This document shows positions 27,150-37,021 of a stretch of 64,000 nucleotides of DNA, in pieces. Position numbers and translations under genes: made by a program. The notes beneath the pieces were generated by a model. That model was not told the origin of the DNA. It saw nothing but the letters and a program-made list of their open reading frames with translations, and ran no database searches. Origin of the DNA: Trichomonas vaginalis G3 (Eukaryota > Parabasalia > Trichomonadida > Trichomonadidae); the NCBI RefSeq assembly GCF_026262505.1, contig NC_067207.1, positions 30,348,082 to 30,412,081 on the forward strand. The letters are read 5' to 3'. Numbering within the stretch: the first letter of the stretch is position 1; the number at the start of each line of letters is the position of its first letter.

Positions 27150-27287
27150 TCAAACTGGTTGTTTAGGTTTTTTAAGTCGGTCTAAAACTTCCTGAGGTAT
27201 AGGAAGAACTTTACAAACACGTGGTGTAACTGCTGGAAGCCGACAAATCCATCTTGAACTCATTTGTCTCAATGCTGCATTGTTCAT
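27150..27287 (-). CDS. Very small basic protein, oldest Maverick
   Basis: A 45-residue frame from ATG, with SSRWICRLPAVTPRVCKVLP and a basic end. The bases before its ATG (TTTTTTATTGAGATGAA) match those before the neighbouring gene, which supports real expression. Not recognised; small basic core proteins are common in such elements. Confidence 0.4.
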   Translation of the reverse strand: MNNAALRQMSSRWICRLPAVTPRVCKVLPIPQEVLDRLKKPKQPV

Positions 27288-27307
27288 TTCATCTCAATAA
27301 AAAACTT

Positions 27308-27720
27308 TACATTCCCCACGTTTGAGGTGGTTGCGGTTGGTTATTGTTTACCCACTGTTGTGCATGTTATATCCTCTGTTAAAGAATCTTTCACCTTGGT
27401 CCATATAGTGTCCTGCTTGGTTATAGTAGTCATTTGCTTTGTTATAATAGTTTCCTGCTTGTCTTCCTACATTGTCCATCCATCCTTGAACTTTTCCTCT
27501 TGTTTCAGGATTTGGAATAAGATTTGCTGCATCTCGTGCTACATCCCAACCTTTCTGTACAGTTTGTATAATAGGTTGTGCTTTCTCTTTCAGTATACCT
27601 AATGTACTCAAAATCTTCTTTCCAATTCAAATGCACTCTGGCTATTGTTCCCACTGCGGGAAAAAATCTGGATGCAACTCCTGCTAATGCGCCAAATAAA
27701 CCATTTCTTATAGGGTAAAA
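27308..27720 (-). pseudogene. Gly/Ala-start virion-type gene, oldest Maverick (fossil)
   Basis: The start (NGLFGALAGVASRFFPAVGT) is glycine- and alanine-rich like the basic virion-type protein of Mav1; later it has repeats around YYNKANDYYNQAGHYMDQGE and a final Pro/Gln stretch. Broken, about one break. Probably an inner capsid protein; unproven. Confidence 0.5.
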
Positions 27721-27721
27721 A

Positions 27722-28681
27722 ATGACGAATCCGAACAAGGACCCCTATGTTTCTAAAGCGACAAAGAAAGCACTCATGATAAAAATCTTTAGTTCAACAC
27801 CAAATGCTTGGTTTATGGATATCTTGGAAAACATTCCGAGAGTTAGAACAGATGGACCTCCATACTGGTTAATATTTGTTGGTCAAAACACAAGATACTG
27901 TGAAGCCATACCATTTATGGTCCAAAAATATTTTAGATGTGAAAACTGCTTTGACAATATTCTTTGACAAATACCATCCAACAAAACTGACATCTGACTG
28001 TGAAAGTTCTTTCAAATCAGATGAATATTAAAAACTATCTGCGTTCAAAAAATGTAAACCAATATTTCATTGTCGACCAAACCATTCTGCTCTTGGTGTC
28101 ATTGACGGATGTATAAAAATGTTAAGAGACTTAAACCAACCACAAGGTGGTGAAGCAAATGAAATGTCATATGACGACAAGTATAGACACTTCTCCATGG
28201 CAAAGATGAGACAAGTTTTAAATATTTACAATAACCGTAAACAAAAAGGTTTGGGAAACCACTCCCCCGAAGAAATGAAAAACAACCTGACTTAGAGAAA
28301 GACTATATATTTAATAATTTAGTCAAAAGAGACAAACAAGAAAGAATGCCCGGCTTCAAACTTCAGAAAGGTGACAAAGTAAAAATAGAATACCTAAACG
28401 CGACCCATATGAAAATACTATTGACTATGACAACAATGGGAACCGACAGGTACTCACATTCGTGTTCGTAAAAATAGAAGAAAGTATACAAGAAATATTA
28501 TGAAGTTTTAGGCAAACATGGCAAAATTACACACTGCAAGCAGAAGATAAAAAACTACTATTGCCAGACCTCGTTTCAAAACTTGTCAAAGTTCAAGGTG
28601 TATACTTTCAAAGACAGTTCCTAAACAAAATATAAGACAACTCCTGACGAATATGCTAAAGAAGTTGAAAATGACGACTAA
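27722..28681 (+). pseudogene. Maverick integrase, oldest element (fossil)
   Basis: The readable start has NAWFMDILENIPRV and YWLIFVGQNTRYCEAIPF, which align by pattern with DAYQFDTLI and FLIFINVNTRKAYAYP of the Mav1 integrase. Later stretches (IDGCIKMLRDLN; RHFSMAKMRQVL) fit the rest of the core, and a tail with EYAKEVEND ends the gene. Broken, several breaks. Divergent from the Gly/Ala-start gene. Confidence 0.7.
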
Positions 28682-28728
28682 GCAATTCTATACCATGCGT
28701 AAACTGTCATGTAAGGTGCATGTATTCT

Positions 28729-29981
28729 TTACTTATGTCCCGTTGTTTGCGTATATCCTGAACGAAATGTGTAATGGTTTCCTTCTCCCTGAGTGTCACT
28801 CCAGTAACAATTTATAGCAAACTTAACGTCGTCTTTAACATCATATCCTTTACCTTTTGTCATTCCTGACCAATCCCAATATCTATGCTTATGCCAACCT
28901 GCTTGAGATGTACTTAAATCTATTGTAGTGACTGTGTGCAGGTAAATTTTCACCTGAAATCGTTTTACTTCCACCTGTTTCCTTTGAAGAGTTTGCACAA
29001 TACAAAAACCTGTCGACTATTTGTTCCCATGCACCAACACCAAACATTACTTGAGGACCTCTTGCTTCCATAGATGTATAAATAGAACCTAACTGGGTTC
29101 ATTAAATCAAACATATGAGATATTATAGGATTGTCTCTTTTGAACTTAAAATATAGTGCAACTATTTCAGGTTTCTTCTGGTTTGTGTCAGAATATTTTT
29201 TATAATATAATCTTATGTTTTCAGGGTAGGTAAAATCTTGACTATAATATTTATTTTTGTCATCTATATAATAATATACTATTCTCGTTTTTTCTATTGC
29301 ATTATATCTTTTATATCTATAATAATCTAAATATAATGTTAGCTTTTGTTCATCTACATGTGGTGTTCTGTCGTCATCTCCATAGTCATAATAATATGGT
29401 GCTGGAGCTGGGTCAGGCAATGTCATATCCGCCATTTCATAAACTCTTAAATATTTCTTTTGTTCGTCTCCATATAAGTTTAAGTAGCAGTTGTTGTCTA
29501 ATGGAACTTTAACTTGTGTACCATCATTCTTTTTATAGCTTACATACATTTCATTGTTATTTTTCGGAATGAGTTTACACCGTGTACCATTTTTTAAGGA
29601 CTGTACAAACTGCCATCTAAAATATTTATTTTCTTCATTGACAGAAAAGTCACCAACAATAGTTTCAATATTTTTTGTTGTTCCTATCAAACTTTGGTAT
29701 ATTTTATTGACATATGTTTTATCTGCTTTATTTTCAAGGCTAACGTTTAAGTCTGTTATTTCAGATATAGAATGTGTATGTCCAACGGCACTTTTCCTGT
29801 TTAAGGTTTCTTGTAAGTTTGTAATATGAGATATAGAATGTGTATGAGTCTTATTTGCTTTTGTCTCTAATGTTTCCTTAAGACTTGGTATTTGGTTAAT
29901 TAATGTATATGAGTTTTTAGAATATTCGTTTTCAGCTCTTGTCACTTCACTTGAAATAGTATAAATATAAAGATATATCAT
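28729..29981 (-). pseudogene. Tail-collar-type fibre gene, oldest Maverick (fossil)
   Basis: Starts with units such as THTHSISHITNLQETL and HTHSISEITDLNVSL, the same HTHxIxxIxxLQ style as the Mav1 fibre, then a central part without repeats, and a collar-like end (SGENLPAHSHYN; NHYTFRSGYTQTT). Broken, several breaks. No collagen-like part is seen, so the N-terminal portion appears lost. The C-terminal half differs strongly from Mav1, as expected for a receptor-binding tip. Confidence 0.7.
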
Positions 29982-29990
29982 ATATATATA

Positions 29991-31348
29991 AATATAAAAT
30001 AACCAAATTCACAATCAAAAATAGTGTTTTGAAATTTAAGTTTAAGTGTCACTTTTTCGTAAATTCTACCACACTCAAATATTATTATTCAAATAATACT
30101 TGAACGTTACTTACCGTTGCATCGATCATTCTTGTCAAGCACGTTATTAGTTAAAATTGAGAACAGTTCCAGTTTCCGGAAGAATTACCAAAGGCAAACA
30201 TTATACCAGAATGCAGACAGAATTTAAAAAGTTAACAAAAATGAAAAAACATGATCTTTCATAAATCAATGACTCTGCAAGAAATATACAATAAGCAATG
30301 GCAAAATTTTCTAAAAAGACAACGGCACGTTTTTCAGCAGATTAAAATTTACTGACAGACTTGCTGTTGGTTACTGATGAAAACCCATTAATGTAAAGAT
30401 TCATTGCGGTCAGGGGAAGTTTATAATAAGTCACAGAAAATTTCATGTCTGGAGAAATAATTTACAGACGAATGAAAATTGCTAATTTTGTTTAATAAAT
30501 GGCGAGCAAGTTTTGTCATTGCCATGATTTTCACAGCAAAAATTGTGAAGCGATGTTTTTTTGGTTTTGAGAAGGCAATGTCAATTTGCAAAAGGAAGCC
30601 ACAGATTTATTTGCGATGGAAACTTTTAAAAATTACACCAAAACATTTTCAAAAAGACAGATGACTAAAAACAATTATGATTTGTGAACCTTCAACAATC
30701 AATATCTACCACTTCTTTATTATTATTCATTGAAAAACCGCACATTGGAATCTTATAAGAAGGCATTTGAATATATTTTACTGTTCCAAGGGTAATTCAA
30801 TTTCAAAGCTAATTCAAATTCACGTGATGTTGAAAGGGAATGATTAGAGAGCACTTCAACAAATTTCCCTAAAAGTCGTATATTGATTGCCTATTTCATT
30901 TCAAACAAGCTCTGTTACACAGGAAACTTGTAAGCACTTTATACAAAAAAAAATTTCAAACTTTTACAAAATTTTTTATTTAAGCTATATCTATTACTCC
31001 AGTCATGTCTCATGAAGATTTGTACTTTACAAATGCATATAATTAAATCAAATAATAAAGTTGATTCGATCCAGAAGATTTATTGTTAGTATTCAACAAA
31101 GTTTGGTTGCCGGCACTCACAATTTAATATCTTCAAGTATAATAATGCAACTGCAATTATTCACTAATGATTGCCTCGAGAGTTGATGCATTTCAAGAAT
31201 GTTTCTTCGTTAAAACATCCAACCATTTATGCCCAAGCTATTAAGTAAGATATCTCAACATTCAATTAGATAAAGTATAGACGCCATTCAAAAAATAACC
31301 AGAAGATCGATCGCCATATAAAAACCGTTATCACTGTAGCTACAAAAA
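29991..31348. other. AT-rich host-like stretch without genes
   Basis: I see no convincing coding frame, repeat or RNA gene. The few short frames here have poor composition and no usable start context. Probably intergenic host DNA, or a worn end of the oldest Maverick. Confidence 0.5.
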
Positions 31349-31448
31349 ATGTATATTCTTGATTGCTTTCAAAAAGAACTTGAGAAAACAATTTTTTCTA
31401 TCAAACAATACAACGTAAGTGATCTTGTTCTTTGGCTCAGAACGAGAT

Positions 31449-31473
31449 NNNNNNNNNNNNNNNNNNNNNNNNN
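31449..31473. other. Assembly gap (25 N)
   Basis: A run of 25 N. Its true length is unknown, and sequence close to it may be of lower quality, which matters for judging the host gene and the left part of Mav2. Confidence 0.99.
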
Positions 31474-31803
31474 TTCTCCATATGTTCCAAGAAATGAGTT
31501 TCATTGATTCGAAACATTATCCAGTTCATGATGCAGATATACTCAAATCGATCGATCTAACAGATAAAATACAATGATCACTAAAAGTTTTTAATGCAAA
31601 AAGAGAAAAAAATTATGGCATTATTTAAATCGAAAACATAAATATCATAAAAACCAGATTTTAATTCATTCCACTCCAATTCAAACTAATTTTGAGCAAG
31701 CTGATACAAATTCAAGTTCAGATGCTCCAATTCCGCTCCGAAAATTCAAATATTGGCAGACTCTACAATTTAGAACCAGAAAATCAAAACCATCCTTCTA
31801 CAA

Positions 31804-31808
31804 ATCAA
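31804..31808. repeat. Target site duplication of Mav2, left copy (ATCAA)
   Basis: ATCAA precedes AGTTAGTATAC; the same five bases follow the inverted terminus at 54517-54521. Confidence 0.9.
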
Positions 31809-32044
31809 AGTTAGTATACAAGTCTTGGGTACGGTGGCAACTTGCGCGCCTCCTTACCCAATACTTGTGAATTTGACACTTTCCAAAACGTTTAACGTAT
31901 ATTTTGCAAACACAAACGAACAACACTAACTTAACCCTTAAGATATTTACAAAACACTCACCGCCCTTCCACTTCACTAACGAATCACTAATGTAGAAAA
32001 ATAAAACTTCTCACTAATCGTCTCCACTAATCGGGACTTCACTA

Positions 32045-32335
32045 AATGTCTCATAAATTTGCCTCAATTATCGTTCATCATCAGTGTAAACCTATTGTAG
32101 TCATACTTGAAGCCATAAACTTTCTCTAACTTCTTAACGTACAATTACATAACTTACTTCGTCATCATATGGTTTATAGATATATAGACTATTTCTTATC
32201 TTATTACACAGTCAATGAAAGTCAACTGTCTCGGATTATGTGAAAGAACATGTTTGCTTCAGGAAGGAAGAATAAATGTTTAAAATGTATGTTTGTTATA
32301 TTTTATTTCGATTTGTATAGTTGCTTTGTTCTGTC
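32045..32335 (-). pseudogene. TIR gene of Mav2, left copy (fossil)
   Basis: Worn inverted copy of the 94-residue gene at 54002-54286; pieces such as the codons for EKVYGFKYDYN are readable. Broken, several breaks. Confidence 0.6.
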
Positions 32336-32437
32336 ATTTAGCATCCAAATAACAATTTTCAGTAAAATAAATAAAAAACTTAAAAATTAATGATATCACC
32401 ACCTCACACTATGAAAACATAGCGCAAAAAATAATTT

Positions 32438-32485
32438 AGGTGAAGTGGTGAGACTCACCTGTTTTTTCACCTCTTTTTCACCCTT
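32438..32485. repeat. GGTGAGATCTCACC module 6 (variant)
   Basis: GGTGAAGTGGTGAGACTCACC followed by TTTTTTCACC repeats, at the border of the left TIR of Mav2 and the end of the basic virion-type gene. Confidence 0.75.
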
Positions 32486-32490
32486 GAATT

Positions 32491-32998
32491 CATTCTTTAA
32501 AACTCTCTTCCTTGGTTTCTTTTGTTGCTTTCTTTCACGTCTGTCTCCAGACTGTGACTGTCTTTCTCTTCGTAATGATACCAATTACTTCACCAGTCAA
32601 TGGGTCAAATGGTCTTTCGTAAGGGTTTCCATACATTCCATAGGGACCATACGGAAGAACTTACTGGTGGAGGAAGAGTTCCATCGACTCTATTTAAATG
32701 CATTGTTTCACCTTTCATCTGGTCATTAAAGTCTTTTGCGTGTTTTGCAAACTCATCGTCCTTTCCTAAAGCATTTTCTGACTCAGTCGCAACCAAATTG
32801 GATGCTTTATTTATGAGTCCTATTTTATTTAATCTTAACTTTTTGCAACCCAGCCTCCAATCTTTCCTTTATTTGCATCTAATGTCTTCGAAACTCTTCC
32901 TCACTCATTTTATTTACTGCGTCATAAGCTCCAAGTGCTTTTGCTCCAAATGCTAATGCTTTTGTTCCCATTGCGCCTAAAGCTGCCCAAGCTACCAT
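32491..32998 (-). pseudogene. Basic virion-type gene, Mav2 copy (fossil)
   Basis: Counterpart of 24303-24830 of Mav1, with the same Gly/Ala start (VAWAALGAMGTKALAFGAKA) and basic end; broken, several breaks. First gene inside the left TIR, the mirror image of its place in Mav1. Confidence 0.75.
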
Positions 32999-32999
32999 T

Positions 33000-33194
33000 T
33001 AACCATATTAAAATCATCTCTCTTCAATATTATCTCATAAAAGTTCTCGTTACTGGAGAAAGTCAATGAAACATAAACATTCTCATTCATAAACTTCTTT
33101 CTTATATCATCTATCGCTTCAAAATGTCTGAACAATTGCTAACATCTTCTACAACAGTTATTTCATCATGAATGACCTTCAAGAACAAGCTCAT
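33000..33194 (-). pseudogene. 74-residue gene, Mav2 copy (fossil)
   Basis: Counterpart of 24078-24302. It lacks the GC-rich palindrome that adds nine residues in Mav1 (here FMNENVYVSLTF), which shows the state without that insert. Broken. Confidence 0.65.
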
Positions 33195-34070
33195 TTAATA
33201 TGCTATTAAAATCATCTCAATAATGAGTCCATCCTTTCCATCTTTAGGTAGCACAACATCTTTCATTGAAGAAGGTTCGACAAGTCTTATGTTAAACTTA
33301 CTGACAAAGTTTGTTATACTATAATGCTTCGGCGGCGAATACATGTAGTTTGAAAGACATAATATAGATTCTTCAGCAAATTCACTTATACTGGATTTTA
33401 TAACAATGTTCTCACGAGACAAATACCACCAATTGACAATCTTGTAAGCAATCCTGCTGAACCTTCAACTGTAACGTCGATGGTAACATTCCACGAAGGT
33501 CATCTATTGACATTTGAGTCACTGAATTTAAATATTTTCTTAAAGCAATCGTCATTATCTAACCATGCAATAGCTTTGAAGTTTTCATTCGAATATACAT
33601 CTGCTTCATTAAATGTAAAACCTGACTTCTTTGCAGAGATGACTTTAAAATCTATTGAGTTTGTTTCAAAATTATATGCTATGCTAACTTCTGAAGGTAA
33701 TGGATGTCCTTCCGCAGTCAGTTGTTCTCTCACTACCGTTTGAAGCTTTGTGTTAAAAACTTTCATGTCATCTCCTGTGTCTAGGTTCACATACACAGCA
33801 ACAGGAAAACTATCTTGCTTCTTTGTTTCATCATTATACCTCAAAACATTAAAGTTCTTCAATAATATTGTTCTTCCTGCTGGAATACTTCGAACTGTCT
33901 GATTTCAATAGCTTTCTCACCTCCTACATACTCTACCAGTGCCTTGGATATTCATAAGTATACTGACTTTCTTGAATTTTGGTAGGTTTCATCATAACGT
34001 GTTCATAGTATATCTTTATACTCTTGTCAGTTAGACTCGGTGCTATGTTCTGAATATTTCTGACTTGCAT
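33195..34070 (-). pseudogene. 293-residue structural-type gene, Mav2 copy (fossil)
   Basis: Counterpart of 23196-24077; protein pieces are nearly identical to Mav1 (SGFTFNEADVYSNENFKAIA). Broken, a few breaks. Divergent from the ATPase gene with 16 bases between the start codons, as in Mav1. Confidence 0.7.
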
Positions 34071-34086
34071 TTTTAATGGAGATAAA

Positions 34087-34971
34087 ATGAAGCATTTAAT
34101 ACATGACGTAGATGAAGACATGAATGAAACTACAGACAAACTTAACTCTTCTCTCATTCTTCCTTTCAGTAAGGACTATGATTCTGTTCAAATGGCGTTT
34201 ATTTCTATTGTGGAAAGATGGGTTCAGGTAAGACATTTAATTTAATTCGTCATATACTCATAACAGAACGTTTAGGAAATGACTCATATTATGACCAAAT
34301 CATTATATCAGCAACTTCAGACTCTATGGACTCAACAGCGAAAACATTTATGTCAAAAGTTCAAGCCTCTGTCGTTAAAGTTCCAGACAGTGAACTCATT
34401 GAATTTCTTCAACGTTACATTCGACGTAAGAGGAAATATTATGCCATCGTTGAATTTATACAGTCAGGAATGCAAAAGACTTTGAGGAGATGGAAAGAAT
34501 TATTGACAAACACCACTTACGTCAGTACTCAGGAGTTTACGATATGAAACGACTGACAAACTACATTCTATCAAAACTTTCAAAATACCCCTTCAAAAAT
34601 ATCCTTCAAACACTCTGCTCGTTTGCGACGACTTCGCTGGTAAAGGTTTAGTGTCAAAACCAGACTCACCATTAGCTAATATCATTACTAAAGTCAGACA
34701 TTACCACTTAACTGTAGCAATACTTATGCAAACATGGAGGTTTTTAGCTTTAAACATAAAACGTCTCATAACTGACTTCGTTATCTTTCAAGGTTTCTCA
34801 CGTTATGATATTGAACTCATTTGGAAACAGTCAGGTATAACATTACCTTTTGAAGAAATTTGGGAAGCATATAAGTCTCTCATCTCTCCTCGTTCATACC
34901 TTGAGATTCATATCATGACTAATACCATTAAAGTCAAAAATATTCCATGGGAACGACCAACATTGTTTTAA
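34087..34971 (+). pseudogene. Packaging ATPase, Mav2 copy (fossil)
   Basis: Counterpart of 22294-23179, Walker A region MGSGKTFNLIRHILIT and the Walker B strand (LLVCDDFAGKGL) are recognisable. Broken, a few breaks. The end overlaps the next convergent gene by four bases, as in Mav1. Confidence 0.82.
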
Positions 34972-35366
34972 AGTTTAACCTTCAATTGACTGATGGTAAA
35001 CAAATTCCATGCATCTCTGTCGCCATTTCTGTTAATATTTTTGCTGTCATTCATATCATCCACTTCTCCATCCGTTAGCTTTTGAGGATATGCGTTAGAA
35101 TAGCTGTTCTTAAATGAAGGCTTTTCACCTTTGAGAGCATAAACTCTATAACTTTCTGCATACTTTATGTTTGAACCTCCTGAGCCATCATTGACATAAA
35201 TTTTTATAGGCTTCCACCCTTTGTTCATTCCTGCTTCTTCCTTAGCTCTTTTGTTCAGTAGTTCTACATCTTTATACACAGCTCCTGTCTCAGTGAATTC
35301 AACAATATTTTCATTCGTTAGCTTTACATTCAAACCCTTGTCGAGTATATTGTTCATTTCATACAT
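34968..35366 (-). CDS. 133-residue-type protein, Mav2
   Basis: Counterpart of 21896-22297 with almost the same protein (KPIKIYVNDGSGGSNIKYA), slightly shorter around KRAKEEAG. Open here. Function unknown. Confidence 0.6.
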   Translation of the reverse strand: MYEMNNILDKGLNVKLTNENIVEFTETGAVYKDVELLNKRAKEEAGMNKGWKPIKIYVNDGSGGSNIKYAESYRVYALKGEKPSFKNSYSNAYPQKLTDGEVDDMNDSKNINRNGDRDAWNLFTISQLKVKL

Positions 35367-35391
35367 ATAAAAGGTTTTTATTCTATATGAA

Positions 35392-36007
35392 ATGAGAAGC
35401 AAATCCATCTTAGCTGGTGCCGTTAATGTTCCAATTGAACCAACATCAAATGTTGACTCACGAACGACAAACAATATTGTCATAAAGAACTATAGTTCAG
35501 AGTGTTTGAAAGAAAAAGAACCAGAACTGAAATCCGTGAATTTAAACTCAGCTTCAAACGCTAACGCTACATCAGATGTTAAGTTAGAGTATCCACCACT
35601 GGACCAAGTTCTTTCAAGAGAAGCCAACGACAACCCTTACACAAATGTTCAAACAAATCCTTCAGATAACGTAGACCATTACCTTCTTCAGTTATACCAA
35701 ACAATTTTACTCAAAGACGATAAGAAGCTTTTGACAAATCTTATAAGCAAGAACCAAATAATTCTAACAAAGGAGGACCTTGAAAATGTTTATATCACGA
35801 ATAACAGGGAAACAATGTGTCATTGACTATCTCGACCCTGAAATCGAATGCTGTGGTCAAACGCCACCATTCATGAAAATAGGTAACATCCGCATCATTG
35901 AAACACCAGGAACTACAGGAGTTGAGTTTAAGTATAAATATTCGAATGAATATACAAAACTTTCAACAGAATATAAACTTTGTTTGAAATATGTTTTAGT
36001 AAATTAA
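35392..36007 (+). pseudogene. 213-residue-type gene, Mav2 copy (fossil)
   Basis: Counterpart of 21229-21870; reads LKSVNLN where Mav1 has the nine-residue palindrome insert, so this copy shows the state without it. Broken, about one break. Overlaps the next convergent gene by four bases. Confidence 0.65.
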
Positions 36008-36273
36008 AGCAATTTGTAATATCTATCCAAAACTTCTTCAACAGTATCGAACTCATCTTCATAATGCAAACCTAATCTTATTGACTTGGTGCAGTTTTCA
36101 CTAACACAATATAGCGCTTTGCGCTCGGCGCCTTTGACGCCTTTTTCTGTTCTCTTGACTGACATAACTAATTCATTTGTTTCATCAAACAGCAACAACC
36201 AAAGTTCATGACCTAATACATAACATTCATACTTTATATTTTTAGCTCTGAGTTCTCTTGTAAGCTGTTGCAT
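36004..36273 (-). CDS. 89-residue protein with palindrome insert, Mav2
   Basis: Counterpart of the 79-residue gene of Mav1 with ten extra residues (KGVKGAERKA region) from a 30-bp GC-rich insert; frame open. Function unknown. The gene tolerates the insert in the middle of the protein, which points to a loop there. Confidence 0.65.
   Translation of the reverse strand: MQQLTRELRAKNIKYECYVLGHELWLLLFDETNELVMSVKRTEKGVKGAERKALYCVSENCTKSIRLGLHYEDEFDTVEEVLDRYYKLL
36113..36142. repeat. Triloop palindromes inside a gene (Mav2 only)
   Basis: AGCGC-TTT-GCGCT and next to it GGCG...CGCC, together 30 bp, in frame; absent from the Mav1 copy. Confidence 0.8.
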
Positions 36274-37004
36274 TTAATATTTTCTAAAAAGTCAACTTCA
36301 ACAGTCATTCGCACTGGTGCCTTCAGTTCTACAGGCTCGCCTTGAAAGTCAACAAGTCTGAATTGCATGTCTTTCAAATTATGAGGACTAATGCGAATCC
36401 ATTTACCTAAATGAGTTGCTATGACAGGAACGTTTGGAATGAACATTGAATTGACTGCATAACAGAAAGACTTATATTCTACTGAACCTTTACTATTAAC
36501 TCTGAAATGCCTGTGACATTAGCTATTTTAGACTCAATGTACAAACAATTACCATAACATACGTATGGAACAGATTTCATCTCAATCGTTTTGTCAACAC
36601 TTTTCAAAGGAAATGTCATATGGTATGCACCCAGAAGCAATTGAACTCTATGACTCATTCGTGTTATCTTAAACTCCTTTGCATAACTGAACTTCAAAAC
36701 TCCTGCAATAAGTTTAACATTCATTAAGTTTTCTTCGTTATCCTTGTTTATTGTAGTATTTTGAGAGCATTTAACACTCCAGCTAATGTTTCCATCTTTA
36801 TTCTACATTATTGTGAAATCTTATTTCGTGCTTCTTTCCATCTATTTCAAACTCCATGAAATCTGTTTCATCTGTTATGACAAAAGTTGCGATAGTATTG
36901 AAGTCAACAACTCTGAAAGCAAGTGCTTCATTCTGAAGACCTAAGTTTGTTTGTAGCTTTATTCCGTATTCGTTTGGGTCTGTACTTTGCAAATAGAACA
37001 ACAT
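36234..37004 (-). pseudogene. 254-residue structural-type gene, Mav2 copy (fossil)
   Basis: Counterpart of 20268-21032; broken, several breaks, with a locally divergent middle part. Divergent from the fibre gene with 17 bases between start codons. Confidence 0.65.
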
Positions 37005-37021
37005 TTTATTCTCATTAAAAT

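Larger units (their letters stand above)
25717..29990. mobile_element. Oldest Maverick/Polinton, right part (fossil)
   Basis: Continues the element interrupted by Mav1: polymerase N-terminal part, small genes, integrase, fibre. Clearly broken. The right border is not sharp: the fibre gene lacks the N-terminal and collagen-like parts, no TIR matching the 22-bp array is seen, and host-like AT-rich DNA follows near 29990. The element probably lost its right end. Confidence 0.75.
31349..31808 (+). pseudogene. Host gene, 5' part, split by Mav2
   Basis: An ATG opens a frame beginning MYILDCFQKELEKTIFSIKQ and running into an assembly gap. Behind the gap readable pieces follow (SPYVPRN; DSKHYPVHDADILKSIDLTD), and the last 100 bases before Mav2 read ENSNIGRLYNLEPENQNHPS in the frame that continues after the insertion at 54522. 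Frame shifts and stops between these pieces mean either decay or poor sequence beside the gap. Function unknown: a helical, charged protein. The insertion lies within the open frame, so the gene is disrupted. Confidence 0.5.
31809..32485. repeat. Left terminal inverted repeat of Mav2
   Basis: Inverted partner of about 53850-54516. It shares the TIR framework of Mav1 (tip hairpin, CACTAACG repeats, GATATCACCACC stretch, palindromic module) but holds a worn copy of a different TIR gene. The left copy is more degraded than the right. Confidence 0.85.

Noticed and set aside
30479-30664. Open frame of 61 residues in the stretch before the assembly gap
   Set aside because: No ATG with promoter context, and composition is that of random AT-rich DNA.
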